A stretch of 64,000 nt of DNA from Akkermansia muciniphila (GTDB lineage Bacteria; Verrucomicrobiota; Verrucomicrobiia; Verrucomicrobiales; Akkermansiaceae). Numbering within the stretch: position 1 is the stretch's first letter; each line of letters begins with the position of its first letter. Shown here in pieces: positions 43,857-53,600 of this stretch. The DNA lies in the NCBI GenBank assembly GCA_945890645.1, contig CAMDCV010000018.1, forward strand, positions 1 through 64,000. The letters are read 5' to 3'. Below the pieces are notes generated by a model, which ran no database searches, had not been told where the DNA came from, and worked only from the letters and a program-made list of their open reading frames with translations. Position numbers and translations under genes: made by a program.

Positions 43857-45112
43857 ATGGGGAAATCTTCGAGGATGGCTTGGGCGGCGGCAGTGCCGCT
43901 GGCAAGTGCGGTGTTGATGGAGGCGATGCCGCAGTGGTCGCCGCATTGATAGAGGCCGTGTCGGAAGCGAGCGGGTTTATCGGGTGCTTCGCGTTGGGAT
44001 GGAATGGCCTGCGGGATGCGATCAATGCGCAGTAACTCCCAAGCTATGGTGCTTTCGCCAAACCAGTCGAGCAACTGTCGCCGCACTTGCTCTTCCAAAT
44101 CCACCGCGTTGGCAAATGCAGCATCGATAACGCTCAGGGAAATTAAATGTCGTCTCGGTGGCGCGTAGGCGGGCGACACGGTACTCAGAACCGTTAGATT
44201 ATTGATCGGCCCTTGACCCTCGCCATTGAGTAGAAGAATCGGCTCAGTCAAGGGAGCCGCGGGGGCAGTAAAATAGAGACAGGTCACGCTGTTGAAAGCG
44301 GGTAGGGGATCACTCCGACCGAGCAAGCTAGCGGCTCCTCCCGCTTCGGTAGCGATGACGATAGCCTTAGCCGAGAGAATTTCGCCATTTTCCAAACGCA
44401 CAGCATTTTCTTCGATGGCGGCCACTCGCGTGTGCAATCGGATCGATGACGCGGGCAAGGGTGCCGCGAGTTGACGCGGGATTTCCGCCATGCCAAGTGC
44501 GGGAATGGCCGTGTCCCCTTGAGCGAAATTTTTCATCACAAATTCCAGCTTGCGGATTGTGGTATCGAGTCGGTTTTCCAAAAATACACCGCCGAGGAAA
44601 GGTCGAAAAAATCGCTCTATCATCGATGCGGAAAACCCTTCGGCTCGAAGTGCTTGCAACGATGTGAGTGAAGGATCGTGCCGCGAAAAATCGAAGCCGC
44701 CGAGCCGCAACCAACCGACGCGCAGCTTATCGATAAACGAGCCGATAGGACTAAATACCCCGAGAAAACCATCAATCGGATGCACAAACGGATCGGCAAC
44801 GCGATGCCATTTTCCGCCGTGTCGAACGAGTGCCCCGGGATAGAATCGACGCAGGTCTAATGACTCGTAGTCGAGCATTCGCTGTGCCTCGGGATAAGCC
44901 GTCAGTAACACCTGAAAGCCCCGATCAAGGCAGTAGCCCTCACACAAATCAGTGGCCACGCGACCGCCCACACGGTCTGCGGCCTCAAGCAAAAGAAAAC
45001 GTTTCCCCGCCTCCTGCAATCGCCGCGCACAAGCCAATCCCGCCAACCCCGCGCCGATGATCAAAACATCCACGGTGTCTTCACGAGTTTTTTCGAGGAT
45101 AGGGGCTGTCAT
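43850..45112 (-). CDS. FAD-dependent amine-oxidase/phytoene-desaturase-like oxidoreductase
   Basis: A flavoprotein of 420 residues from the ATG at 45112 (MTAPILEKTRED). The FAD-binding start is LIIGAGLAGLACARRL with LLLEAADRVGGRVATD, then FQVLLTAYPEA. Near the end CGDHCGIASINTALASGTAAA is the second FAD motif. It resembles NAD(P)/FAD protoporphyrinogen/phytoene-type oxidoreductases. The following gene (ADP-ribosylglycohydrolase) overlaps by seven bases, so they are in one message. The substrate is unknown. Confidence 0.85.
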   Translation of the reverse strand: MTAPILEKTREDTVDVLIIGAGLAGLACARRLQEAGKRFLLLEAADRVGGRVATDLCEGYCLDRGFQVLLTAYPEAQRMLDYESLDLRRFYPGALVRHGGKWHRVADPFVHPIDGFLGVFSPIGSFIDKLRVGWLRLGGFDFSRHDPSLTSLQALRAEGFSASMIERFFRPFLGGVFLENRLDTTIRKLEFVMKNFAQGDTAIPALGMAEIPRQLAAPLPASSIRLHTRVAAIEENAVRLENGEILSAKAIVIATEAGGAASLLGRSDPLPAFNSVTCLYFTAPAAPLTEPILLLNGEGQGPINNLTVLSTVSPAYAPPRRHLISLSVIDAAFANAVDLEEQVRRQLLDWFGESTIAWELLRIDRIPQAIPSQREAPDKPARFRHGLYQCGDHCGIASINTALASGTAAAQAILEDFPIC

Positions 45113-45275
45113 AGTTTCCACAAACGAGCGCCACCATAAGCCGGAATGTGATTCGCGCAAGCGACGTAATCGGCAAGTGAGTCAGTCGGTGTGCGGGCGT
45201 TACCCGATAGAATCGGCTGGGCTTGCCGGTGGAGCCTGAATCAATGTGATCTCGTTCAAACGTCGTGAGCAACTC

Positions 45276-45845
45276 CTAGGTGAGAGGCAGCCATTGATCG
45301 AGGTCGTTGGATACTTCGACGTGATAGGTTTCGCCGATCTCGCCGTGGACCGCGATGGCGTGTTGACCATTGATTTTGATCACCTTCAGTTGTGCGAGCT
45401 CACTGGTTTGCACGTTCACAGTGCCATCATTTTCGAACCAGCCGTGGATCGTGGCGGGATTTGCTGGATTTGCGCCGCCCTCACGGATTACTTCTCCACC
45501 TGAGATATTGACGTCTCCAATGATGGCTCCGCCGCTTTCCATGACGACCTTGCCATCCGCGCTCTATAAAATTGTGTCAACACTCAATATGCCGATGTTG
45601 CTGACTGTCAAGGTTCCTGCAGAAATCGCCAAGGATGCCAAGGAAGCACTATCGTCAAATATCGGCTGGTTTGGCGCACCCGCATCAAGGATTTGTACAT
45701 CGTCATCGTCCTCTGGGACTTGGCCTCCTTCCCAGTTGAAACCGGAGAAGAAGTTCGTACTATGACTCCCGTACTAATCGATTTGAGCCCCTGCGGCTGA
45801 GGAGGCAAGTAGCTTACCTGACAAAGCGAGATTGAGGAATTTCAT
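45276..45845 (-). pseudogene. Secreted protein gene with two in-frame amber codons
   Basis: One frame runs from ATG at 45845 to TAG at 45276-45278 (190 codons) and is interrupted by two TAG codons, at codon 24 (after GAQID) and codon 93 (after SVDTIL). Between and after them the sense reading continues with coherent protein: NFFSGFNWEGGQ, SASLASLAISAGTLTVSN, then VVMESGGAIIGDVNISGGEV and YHVEVSNDLDQWLPLT. This is typical autotransporter-like or Ig-like surface protein sequence, and the start is a signal-peptide-like MKFLNLALSGKLLASSAAGA. No frameshift is needed. Most likely a pseudogene by two nonsense mutations; recoding is possible but not supported, since other genes here end in TAG. Confidence 0.6.
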
Positions 45846-46143
45846 GGTGATGGTTGCAGTGTTTAATTGGCAGTTATTCTTCGACAAGGCTGCTGAGTTT
45901 CCAATGGATGAATCAAAGTGATGGAATATAAAGTTGAGAAATTATTTCAGCGCAAGGGAAAGATAATAGGTGAACGCATCCACAAAATGTACATCAAATT
46001 TATAGTGATTTTTAGTTCAAATAATTCTAGCTATTGAGTCCACTTAACCAAGATTTTTTTGTGCCGATTTACATGTCCGGGATTCTATAAAAAGGTAATT
46101 TACATTGAATCATTTAGAAGCTAAAACCTTGCGCTCTTTCGAA
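45846..46143. other. AT-rich gap with no gene
   Basis: About 300 bases of AT-rich sequence between the amber-interrupted gene and the propeller gene. No open frame with coding character, repeat or tRNA was seen. It may hold a promoter for the divergent flanks. Confidence 0.4.
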
Positions 46144-48108
46144 CTACGGCTGCGTTATGCGATGGCGCATGAACATTTTCGGATTGGTGCCGATAGGAAC
46201 GCTGAAGATGTGGTTGTCGCCGGTACCGGTGTCGGTGATGGGGTACCACTCGATGAGATCGGGGCTCCATTCCGCTTGGTAGGTGATGCCAGCTATTCCC
46301 GGTGGCTCGGTGTAAGTGAAAACGAGGTTGCCACCACTGCGCACCGCTGCCGGGGTGTCCAGACTGCTGCCACTTTTCGGGTGTAAGCCAAAGGCGTATT
46401 CTACGAGATTTTCCAAGCCATCAAAATCCGGATCTGCGGTGTTGGCGCCGTCTCCGGTGTTTGCAGGATTTTCAAAATATAACGTGCGCCATGCCGCCAG
46501 AGGATCGGTGTAGGTGATTGTGATCGTGAATTTGAGCGTGTTGCTGGTGTTGATGCCTCCATTGACCGTGCCGCCATTGTCCACGGCGGTGACGCTGACC
46601 GTAGCCATGCCCGCAGTGGTGCCGGGGGTGAAGCTAAGTGCACCGTTGGGGGTGATGGCAGGCTGCACGGTGAAGAGCGAGTTGTTATTATTGGTAACGG
46701 TGAAACTGATCGTTTGAGAAGACTCGTCTGCCGGGCCTAGTGAGATGTTGCTAGCAAATGATGGGGTGGTTGAGCCCCCGGTGCCACCTGCGATGGTCAG
46801 ATTGAAGGGAATTTCTGCCCAAGTAAAAATTTGCCCACTGTACGTAGTTGCCGCAAGCTTGTCGCCTTGAGAGGAGCTGGTAATGGCTAACCACAATCGC
46901 TCTGAATCCTTTTCTTGCCATGTCACACCCGAATCTGCAGAGGTGAAAATTTTACCATTGAATGTAGTCGCAGCGAGCTTGTTGCCATCGGCCGAACTGG
47001 CAATGGTAGTCCATTGGCGATTGGAACTCCGCGCCACCCATGTAATCCCCGAATCGGTGGAGGTATAAATACGACCACCAGATTCGGCAGCGGCAAGTTT
47101 ACTGCCATCCGCGGAAGAGGTGATCGCAGCCCAATTGCGAGCGGAGTTCCGAATCGTCCATGTCACCCCGGAGTCATTGGAGGTGAAAATAAAGCCTGCA
47201 TAGACTACTGCCGCGAGCTTGCTACCATCGGCGGATGAGGTGATGGAAAACCATTGCTGAGGGGAATATCGCGCCACCCAAGTGAGGCCAGAATTGCTAG
47301 AAGTGTAAATTTGGCCACTCGCAACCACTGCCGCGAGCTTACTACCATCGGCGGAACTGGCAATGGATGACCAATTGCGAGAGCTGTCGCGTGCTACCCA
47401 GCTCACTCCTGAATCGGTGGAGGTATAGATATTTCCCCCATAAACGCCCGCAACAAGCTTGGTGCCATCGGCAGAGGAAGCTATGCCGCTCCAGTTCCGA
47501 TTTGAGTCTCTTTCTACCCACGTTACGCCAGCATCGATGGAGGTATAAATTTTCCCTCCCGATACTGTGGCAGCTAGCTTGTTGCCATCGGCGGATGAAG
47601 TGATGGATTGCCAGTTGCGATTGGTTTCGCGTGCGATCCAAGCGGCGTCCTGGGACTCACTGGCCGGCAAGGTGAAATTCGGTGCATCATTCACAGAGTT
47701 GACGGTGAGTTGAAAGGTATCGCTGGTGACGTTCACGCCATCGCCGACATAAATGGTGATGGTGGCTGTGCCGCTGCTGTTCGCGATGGGTGTCACGGTC
47801 ACGGTGCGGGCCGAGCCTGAGCCCGCGAAGACGATGTTTGAATTGGGCACCAACGTGGTGTCACTGCTGCTGCCGCTCATGCTCAGCAATGTGGTGGCGG
47901 TGTCCGGATCGCCCACTGTGATGGCTAGTGCACCAGTATTGGCATCTTCATTGATGGTCTGATTTGGAACATTGCTGATAGTGGGGGGTGCCTGCGCTTG
48001 TAGCTCTGAAGACAATACGGCAAAACAGGGGAATAGGAGGCACCACTGTGTGAGGCGTGGCATACGACGGGAGGGATTCTGGGGAGGAGTGCTGAGGTGT
48101 ATTTTCAT
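46144..48108 (-). CDS. Secreted seven-bladed propeller protein with Ig-like domains
   Basis: 654 residues from the ATG at 48108. The long leader ends with CFAVLSSELQAQA, so export is expected. Next comes a cadherin/Ig-like domain (INEDANTGALAITVGDPDTATT). Then seven repeats of 40 residues each fill about 155-435, with consensus WxxIxSSADGxKLAAxxxxGxIYTSxDSGVTW (shortened here: SSADGSKLAA and SGVTW recur). Seven blades suggest a closed BNR/sialidase-like propeller. After it come another Ig-like part and a C-terminal EPPGIAGITYQAEWSPD domain common to verrucomicrobial surface proteins. No catalytic residues were identified; it may bind glycans. Confidence 0.82.
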   Translation of the reverse strand: MKIHLSTPPQNPSRRMPRLTQWCLLFPCFAVLSSELQAQAPPTISNVPNQTINEDANTGALAITVGDPDTATTLLSMSGSSSDTTLVPNSNIVFAGSGSARTVTVTPIANSSGTATITIYVGDGVNVTSDTFQLTVNSVNDAPNFTLPASESQDAAWIARETNRNWQSITSSADGNKLAATVSGGKIYTSIDAGVTWVERDSNRNWSGIASSADGTKLVAGVYGGNIYTSTDSGVSWVARDSSRNWSSIASSADGSKLAAVVASGQIYTSSNSGLTWVARYSPQQWFSITSSADGSKLAAVVYAGFIFTSNDSGVTWTIRNSARNWAAITSSADGSKLAAAESGGRIYTSTDSGITWVARSSNRQWTTIASSADGNKLAATTFNGKIFTSADSGVTWQEKDSERLWLAITSSSQGDKLAATTYSGQIFTWAEIPFNLTIAGGTGGSTTPSFASNISLGPADESSQTISFTVTNNNNSLFTVQPAITPNGALSFTPGTTAGMATVSVTAVDNGGTVNGGINTSNTLKFTITITYTDPLAAWRTLYFENPANTGDGANTADPDFDGLENLVEYAFGLHPKSGSSLDTPAAVRSGGNLVFTYTEPPGIAGITYQAEWSPDLIEWYPITDTGTGDNHIFSVPIGTNPKMFMRHRITQP

Positions 48109-48752
48109 GGCTGGTGGGTAGTTGTTAGGGTTGTTGGGATGGCGAAACTGTCGCAACGCCGGAGCGGCTCACAGAGGAGAAACCGAGGGTTGGACTGCGG
48201 GACGGAGGAGAGGGGAGTCAGAAAAATGATGGATCGCTAAGTAAGGAATGATGGAAAATAGGCCCGAGTCGAGCCATGGTGAAGCACGTAACGTAATTAC
48301 AATTCACTTGTGACTTTAAGTTCCGATGAAGTGATGTCCAGTTATTTTGACCTTTTTTGACTCTCGGGCGATTGGCAGAAGGGGTATTTGGCAAACCGAG
48401 CCAAGTCATGGCCCGCTCGACGCCCACGCCCCAGTGAAAATTCCCAGCTTAGCGCGAATCAACACCAGTGGATCATTATCCTTGAGCGTAAGAATGAGCG
48501 GGGCACGATAGTAAGTCTAGAATATGAGTGGATGGGAATTAGATTTCTAATCCTAACATTTGTGATTTTGTGTATTGTCGAAAAATGAATAAGCAGATGG
48601 TCCACAAGCAACACGGTCCAATCGCTGATTAACCTTTTGTTCTGTGACTTTACGTAACAATCCAACTCGATTTTAGACTTCCCCACCGCTGCCAGTGCGG
48701 GATATGCTGAACCTGCACTGAAAAGACAGTAGAATCTTCACCCTGTAAAAAA
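48109..48752. other. Gene-poor region of 640 bases
   Basis: No protein gene, tRNA or strong hairpin is visible. The stretch has short stop-filled frames and a GGAATGATGGAAAA sequence (48245-48258) inverted relative to the tandem repeat at 37456. Promoters for both flanks may lie here, but none could be identified with confidence. Confidence 0.4.
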
Positions 48753-49355
48753 ATGAGTCACACACACATCATTCTAACTATACTGGTTGGGTTGACCGCA
48801 TCTGCTGTGAAGGCGGCCGTTGTGATTGACTTCGATGAGTTTTTCGCTGGTCAAATTCTCGATCAGTCTTCGCTGCTTGATCGTGGTGTCGCATTCGATC
48901 AGCGCCTGCGCGTTACAGACGGGACAATCCCCATAGATCACACAATGCCAGGTTATTCATCACCCAATTGGGCACATAATATCGATGACCTTTATGGGAA
49001 TTTGTCAGGAAGTTTCACGCTACCGGTGGATTATGTAAGCATACTCGCTGGGGACGGCGGAGGGGACGCTGACTTCTTGGTGCTGCGAGGATTTGATGCT
49101 AACGGGAATGAAGTTGCGTCGAGCGTGCTCGATTCCGACGAGGATGTAGCACGAGTCTATGAGATTGCCGCGCCTGCCATAGTCAGATTCGAGATTGCCA
49201 ATGCGTTTGTACCGGGTTCATTTCACATCGATAACCTCACTTTCAATCAAGTACCTGAGCCTAGTACGCCACTGCTGCTATTTCTGGGGTGCGTGCTTCC
49301 AGTTCTGTTAAGAAGAAAGCGGCATGAGACTGCGGCAACCTGTTCCTCTCAATAA
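48753..49355 (+). CDS. PEP-CTERM exported protein, 200 aa
   Basis: A PEP-CTERM protein is exported and then cut by an exosortase and retained at the surface. The start is a signal peptide (MSHTHIILTILVGLTASAVKA). The C-terminus has VPEPSTPLLLFLGCVLPVLLRRKR: the PEP motif, a hydrophobic helix and a basic tail. The middle is beta-rich (FDEFFAGQILDQSS, DYVSILAGDGGGDADF). Family function is not known; an extracellular matrix or biofilm role is a guess. No exosortase is in the window. Confidence 0.85.
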   Translation: MSHTHIILTILVGLTASAVKAAVVIDFDEFFAGQILDQSSLLDRGVAFDQRLRVTDGTIPIDHTMPGYSSPNWAHNIDDLYGNLSGSFTLPVDYVSILAGDGGGDADFLVLRGFDANGNEVASSVLDSDEDVARVYEIAAPAIVRFEIANAFVPGSFHIDNLTFNQVPEPSTPLLLFLGCVLPVLLRRKRHETAATCSSQ

Positions 49356-49390
49356 CCCAAGCTGTCACCCATCAATTGAATACCATTCTC

Positions 49391-50110
49391 ATGATCAAAC
49401 ACCTACTCACTTTTTCAGTCAGTCTCTGTATGTTTACCTCAGTAGCCAGCGCGGCAGAGGCCGCCGCATCCGCGCATTTCATAGGTGCCCTCCGCGAAGC
49501 CATCACTGAAAATGATCAACAGAAACTCGAAGCGCTGACATTTTTCGAAGGCGCAAGTCCCCAAGATAAACAACGCACGTCTAGTATGCTGCGGATGTTG
49601 TTTATGAGCGGGAAAGATGTGGAAGTCATCAGCCTTGAACCTTTACCCAGTGACTTCGAATCAGTAATCATCATGCGCGGCCAGAAGATCGAGCCAACGG
49701 CACCATCGGTGGGCATGGTCCAGATTACATTCAAAGGGGCGGCACAAGGCCAAGGGAATGCTGCCAGTGCTTACACCATCGTAGGTGATAAATTTTTCTT
49801 GGTCGGCATGAAGAGCACGGACCTAGGTTGGAAAGGACCGCCTGATCGGAATATCGGCTACAGCATTGTCGGGCAGGGAGCATCCGGCGTAAAAGTGGAG
49901 GGAGCATGGAATGCCAGCGGTGTTCCACTCAAGAAAGCATTCAAAGAGACCAGCCTCACATTTTGGGGGCAGTACATTGAGGAACTCAAGGTTACGAGCG
50001 ACCATGGTGATTGTGATGTCACAGTGACGATTACGGAAGACGGCAAGGCGATCCATACAGAGCCTCTGAAAGGCAAGGGTGTCCTTCTATACAAAAAGAA
50101 GAGCGAATGA
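49391..50110 (+). CDS. Secreted hypothetical protein, 239 aa
   Basis: Not recognised. I use the ATG at 49391 (MIKHLLTFSVSLCMFTSVASA), which gives a clean signal peptide; an earlier non-ATG start at 49376 is weaker. The mature protein has an Ala-rich linker, then a helical part (ALTFFEGASPQDKQ) and a beta-rich domain (GQKIEPTAPSVGMVQITFKG, VTVTITEDGKAI). It follows the PEP-CTERM gene by 35 bases on the same strand, so it may be transcribed with it. Confidence 0.6.
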   Translation: MIKHLLTFSVSLCMFTSVASAAEAAASAHFIGALREAITENDQQKLEALTFFEGASPQDKQRTSSMLRMLFMSGKDVEVISLEPLPSDFESVIIMRGQKIEPTAPSVGMVQITFKGAAQGQGNAASAYTIVGDKFFLVGMKSTDLGWKGPPDRNIGYSIVGQGASGVKVEGAWNASGVPLKKAFKETSLTFWGQYIEELKVTSDHGDCDVTVTITEDGKAIHTEPLKGKGVLLYKKKSE

Positions 50111-50668
50111 GAAGCGCCATTCAACGGTGAGAAGTAGCCTATTCAAGACATGACTGAAAATCTGTATCCTATGGTTTTCTAGTGCCGCTGCGAGTGACTT
50201 TACGAGAATGAACGATTATGATGTTGTTGCTTAGCGTTTGCTCCTTCTTTGGCGAATTTATCATTGTAGCTAGAGGAGTATGATCCATCGCCCAGAGCCT
50301 TGCACCGTAGCAGACGCGTGATAGGTGTAAGGACTTTGCCGATACTCGTGTTGATTTTTTTGGGGGAGGTGGTGTTGGATAGAAAATCGTTGTTTGGGGC
50401 TGAGGTGTTCCTTGGTCGTTGAATTTACGACGATGAGACAACTGGTAACATTTTACCCATCAAAAGGGTAGGGGCGGAACAAGCCTTTCTATTATGAACA
50501 TTTTACAAATTTTAGGAGGCCTGTCTCATTCCGTTGCGTTTGATTTTGGAACTCGCGAGGTGTTTTTTAAGTGACGAAATTGTTGAGATGTTTTCACCAA
50601 AAAATGTTCGTTTTTGCACTACAATGCGTCGTTCTCCTAAAAATAGCATATCCTCCCATCCCACCACT
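50111..50668. other. Gene-poor region of 558 bases
   Basis: No convincing gene. A 90-codon minus-strand frame (50169-50441) looks non-coding and is rejected. ACCCAT/AAAAGGGTAGGGGCGGAAC at 50455-50480 resembles the pheS leader and may be a regulatory element. The long frame beginning at 50534 is open upstream of the real start (ATG at 50669). Confidence 0.4.
50451..50480 (+). promoter_or_regulatory. Leader motif similar to that before pheS
   Basis: TTTTACCCAT, AAAAGGGTA and GGGGCGGAAC form a hairpin-like pair (ACCC/GGGT) plus a G-rich tail, as in the pheS leader at 29521-29551. Two instances only, by eye. Confidence 0.3.
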
Positions 50669-53600
50669 ATGAAACAAAAATTGAACCAACTTAAAATGAA
50701 AGGTCATTCAAGACCTTCCCTCAAGAGTTTAGCGGCCAAAATCTCTGCTGCGATACTTTTTACTACCATGCACGCAAATGCGCAGACTCCCTATGTGATG
50801 TCGGGCGGAAATTATTCCGAAACGTTTACTGATATCACAAACTGGACGAATAATTTTGCCAGCGGCATTGGCACGGCTCCTTGGGCTTCCGTAGGCGTCA
50901 TCGGCACCGGCAATTCTGTCACCAGCGGAGTTAGAACATCCAAGTCATCAGCCACATTTGTTACAGGCACATCTGGGGGTTTACAAAAAGGAACTGGTAC
51001 GATTGTTTTTCTATCTACGGGTAGCAGCGCAACTCCTGAAGCCGTGGCAGCAGATCTATTGTTGGATTTTACTGGTCGTACGGCGGGAACGCTCAGCTTC
51101 GATTGGGCGGCAATTGACAACAGCTCTGGCACCCGACCAACCTCTATGCGGGTCTTCTGGAGCATAGATGGTTCAACCTTTACAGAAATCGCCGCGGCGC
51201 AGGTGCTTGACAAGGTCAGTCCTAATACTGGATCAATCACCACCGTAGCTCTCCCTGCAAGTTTCGATAATTCGGCAACTGCAAGACTGCGTTTTTACAA
51301 TCACGCGGGCACCACCGCAACGGGATCGGGATCCAGAGACAAATTTTCCATCGACAATCTCACTATTACGGCCGTTGGTGGCACGGACACGACACCTCCC
51401 ACCATCGCTTCCACTAGTCCGGTGGACAATGCTACGGGAGTTGACTTATCTGCCAACCTCGTCGCCACATTTACTGAAACCGTGCAAAAAGGCACTTCGG
51501 GCAATGTAATCATCAAGAAAACCAGCGACGACACTGTCGTTGATACAATCGACATCACCACCGCCGCCGTCACCGTGGATGGAGCCGTGGTCACCATTGA
51601 CCCTACAGTGACATTAGCTCTGAACACAGAATACTATGTCACCATTGATGCGAACGCATTCAAGGACAATGCCACCGCACCCAATGACTACCTTGGTCTC
51701 AGTTCCACCACAGCATGGAGCTTCACCACAATAGAAGCAGTAGACACCACGCCTCCGACTTTGGCTTCGACCAGCCCGATTGATGATGCTACGGGTGTTT
51801 CAACTACAGCCAATCTAATCGCCACTTTTGACGAAACCGTGCAGAAAGGCACTTCGGGCAATGTAATCATCAAGAAAACCAGCGACGACAGCGTGGTCGA
51901 TACAATCGACATCACCACCGCTGCCGTGACGGTAAACGGTGCTGAGGTGACCATCAACCCCGCCGTAACACTTGATAACAGCACCGAATACTATGTGACT
52001 ATCGATGCGAACGCATTCAAAGACAATGCAGCCTCACCTAACAACTACGATGGTCTGAGTTCCACCACAGCATGGAGCTTCACTACGGAGGCACCCTTCA
52101 TCGCCGGACAAGTTGTCATTAGCCAAGTCTATGGCGGCGGTGGCAACAATGGCGCTACTTTCACCAACGACTTCATTGAACTTCACAACAACAGCGCGGT
52201 TACGGTTAGTATTACCGGTTGGTCGGTGCAATACGCCTCCGCCACTGGCACATTCAATGGTAAAACGGATCTTAGCGGCAGCATTCCTCCCGGTGGTTAC
52301 TATTTAGTGCAGGGAGCTTCGGGGGCAAATGGTTCACCCCTGCCGACGCCAGATGCCACGGGATCACTCAACCTCTCCGCCGCCAATGGTAAAGTTGCTC
52401 TAGTTAATAACACCACTCTATTGGGCGCTGGTCTTCCCACAGACCCTACGGTGTCGGATTTCGTTGGTTACGGTGGAACAGCAAGCCTTTTCGAAGGATC
52501 TGCCGCAGCGCCTACTGGTAGTAACACGCTGGCCGTCGTTCGCCAGAATTCGGGAACCCTCGACACCAACGTGAATAGCTTTGACTTCGTAACCGCAGTA
52601 CCAGCGCCTCGCAACAGTGCGACCCCTGCTTACTCAGCGACCGCTGACGGCAGCGGCATCGCCACAATTGCCAACCTCACTCCAGCCAGTCCGCTACTGA
52701 ACTCGCCAGTGTTTGGTCGTAGCCTTGGAAGCCAAACGGCAGCCATCACTCTGACCGGAACCTTCCCTGGTTCGACGATCACCGATGTCACGATCGATGT
52801 TCCCGCTGCGATCACTGGTCTTCTAGTGGGCAATGTCAGCCTCACCGGCGCGGGCAGTGCCAGTGTTACGGGTAACACGATCACCATCAGCGGTGCCGCC
52901 GTGACCACCAGCACCGGACTCACGGTAACGATCTCGGGACTAAGCACTCCCGACACCAGTCTCGACGTCACCAATGACGGCAATTACGCCTTCACGGTGG
53001 CCACGAAACAAAGCGGAGGCACTCTGACAGCCATCAGCTCATCACCGATCGCCTATGTCGTGATCCCTATCGCCAATATCCGCGATGTTGATGCCAACGG
53101 TGTCCCCCTTGATCTTAATGACAAAGTGGCAGTGCAGGGTGTATGCACCGAAGAAGATTTCAATTCCAGTCTCACCATCACGAGTGCTTTCCTCCAAGAA
53201 GTCAGTGGCAGTGGCGTGAACATTTTCTCCAACAGCGTGGACAGTCCTTATCTACGCGGAAATGAGTATGTCACTCTCGGCAATGTGATTCAATTCAATG
53301 GTCTTACCGAAGTCAGCTTCACCTCCGTCTCCGCGTCAGTATTTGACCTAGGTGCTGCGGTTACGCAACCTACGCCGATCACCGTCACTCTAGCAACCTT
53401 GATGCTCGACCCAGAAAGCTACGAAGGTAAGCTTGTAACGATTGCCAATCTGTCACCCACCGACGCGACCGGTTGGCCGCTTGCAACAGTCATCCCCTTG
53501 AGCGATGATGGTGGCACTACAATACTGGATATCTACATTCATTCTGGTTCCACGGCTATCACCTCTCCTGCATTCCCAGCAGCCATTACTGGTGTCTTCG

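Noticed and set aside
45276-45845. Recoding of UAG as an amino acid
   Set aside because: Other genes here (such as avtA and the DUF6797 gene) end in TAG, and no suppressor tRNA is seen in the window; nonsense mutation is simpler.
50169-50441. 90-codon minus-strand frame in the gene-poor gap
   Set aside because: Low-complexity, Pro-rich, with no start context or family resemblance.
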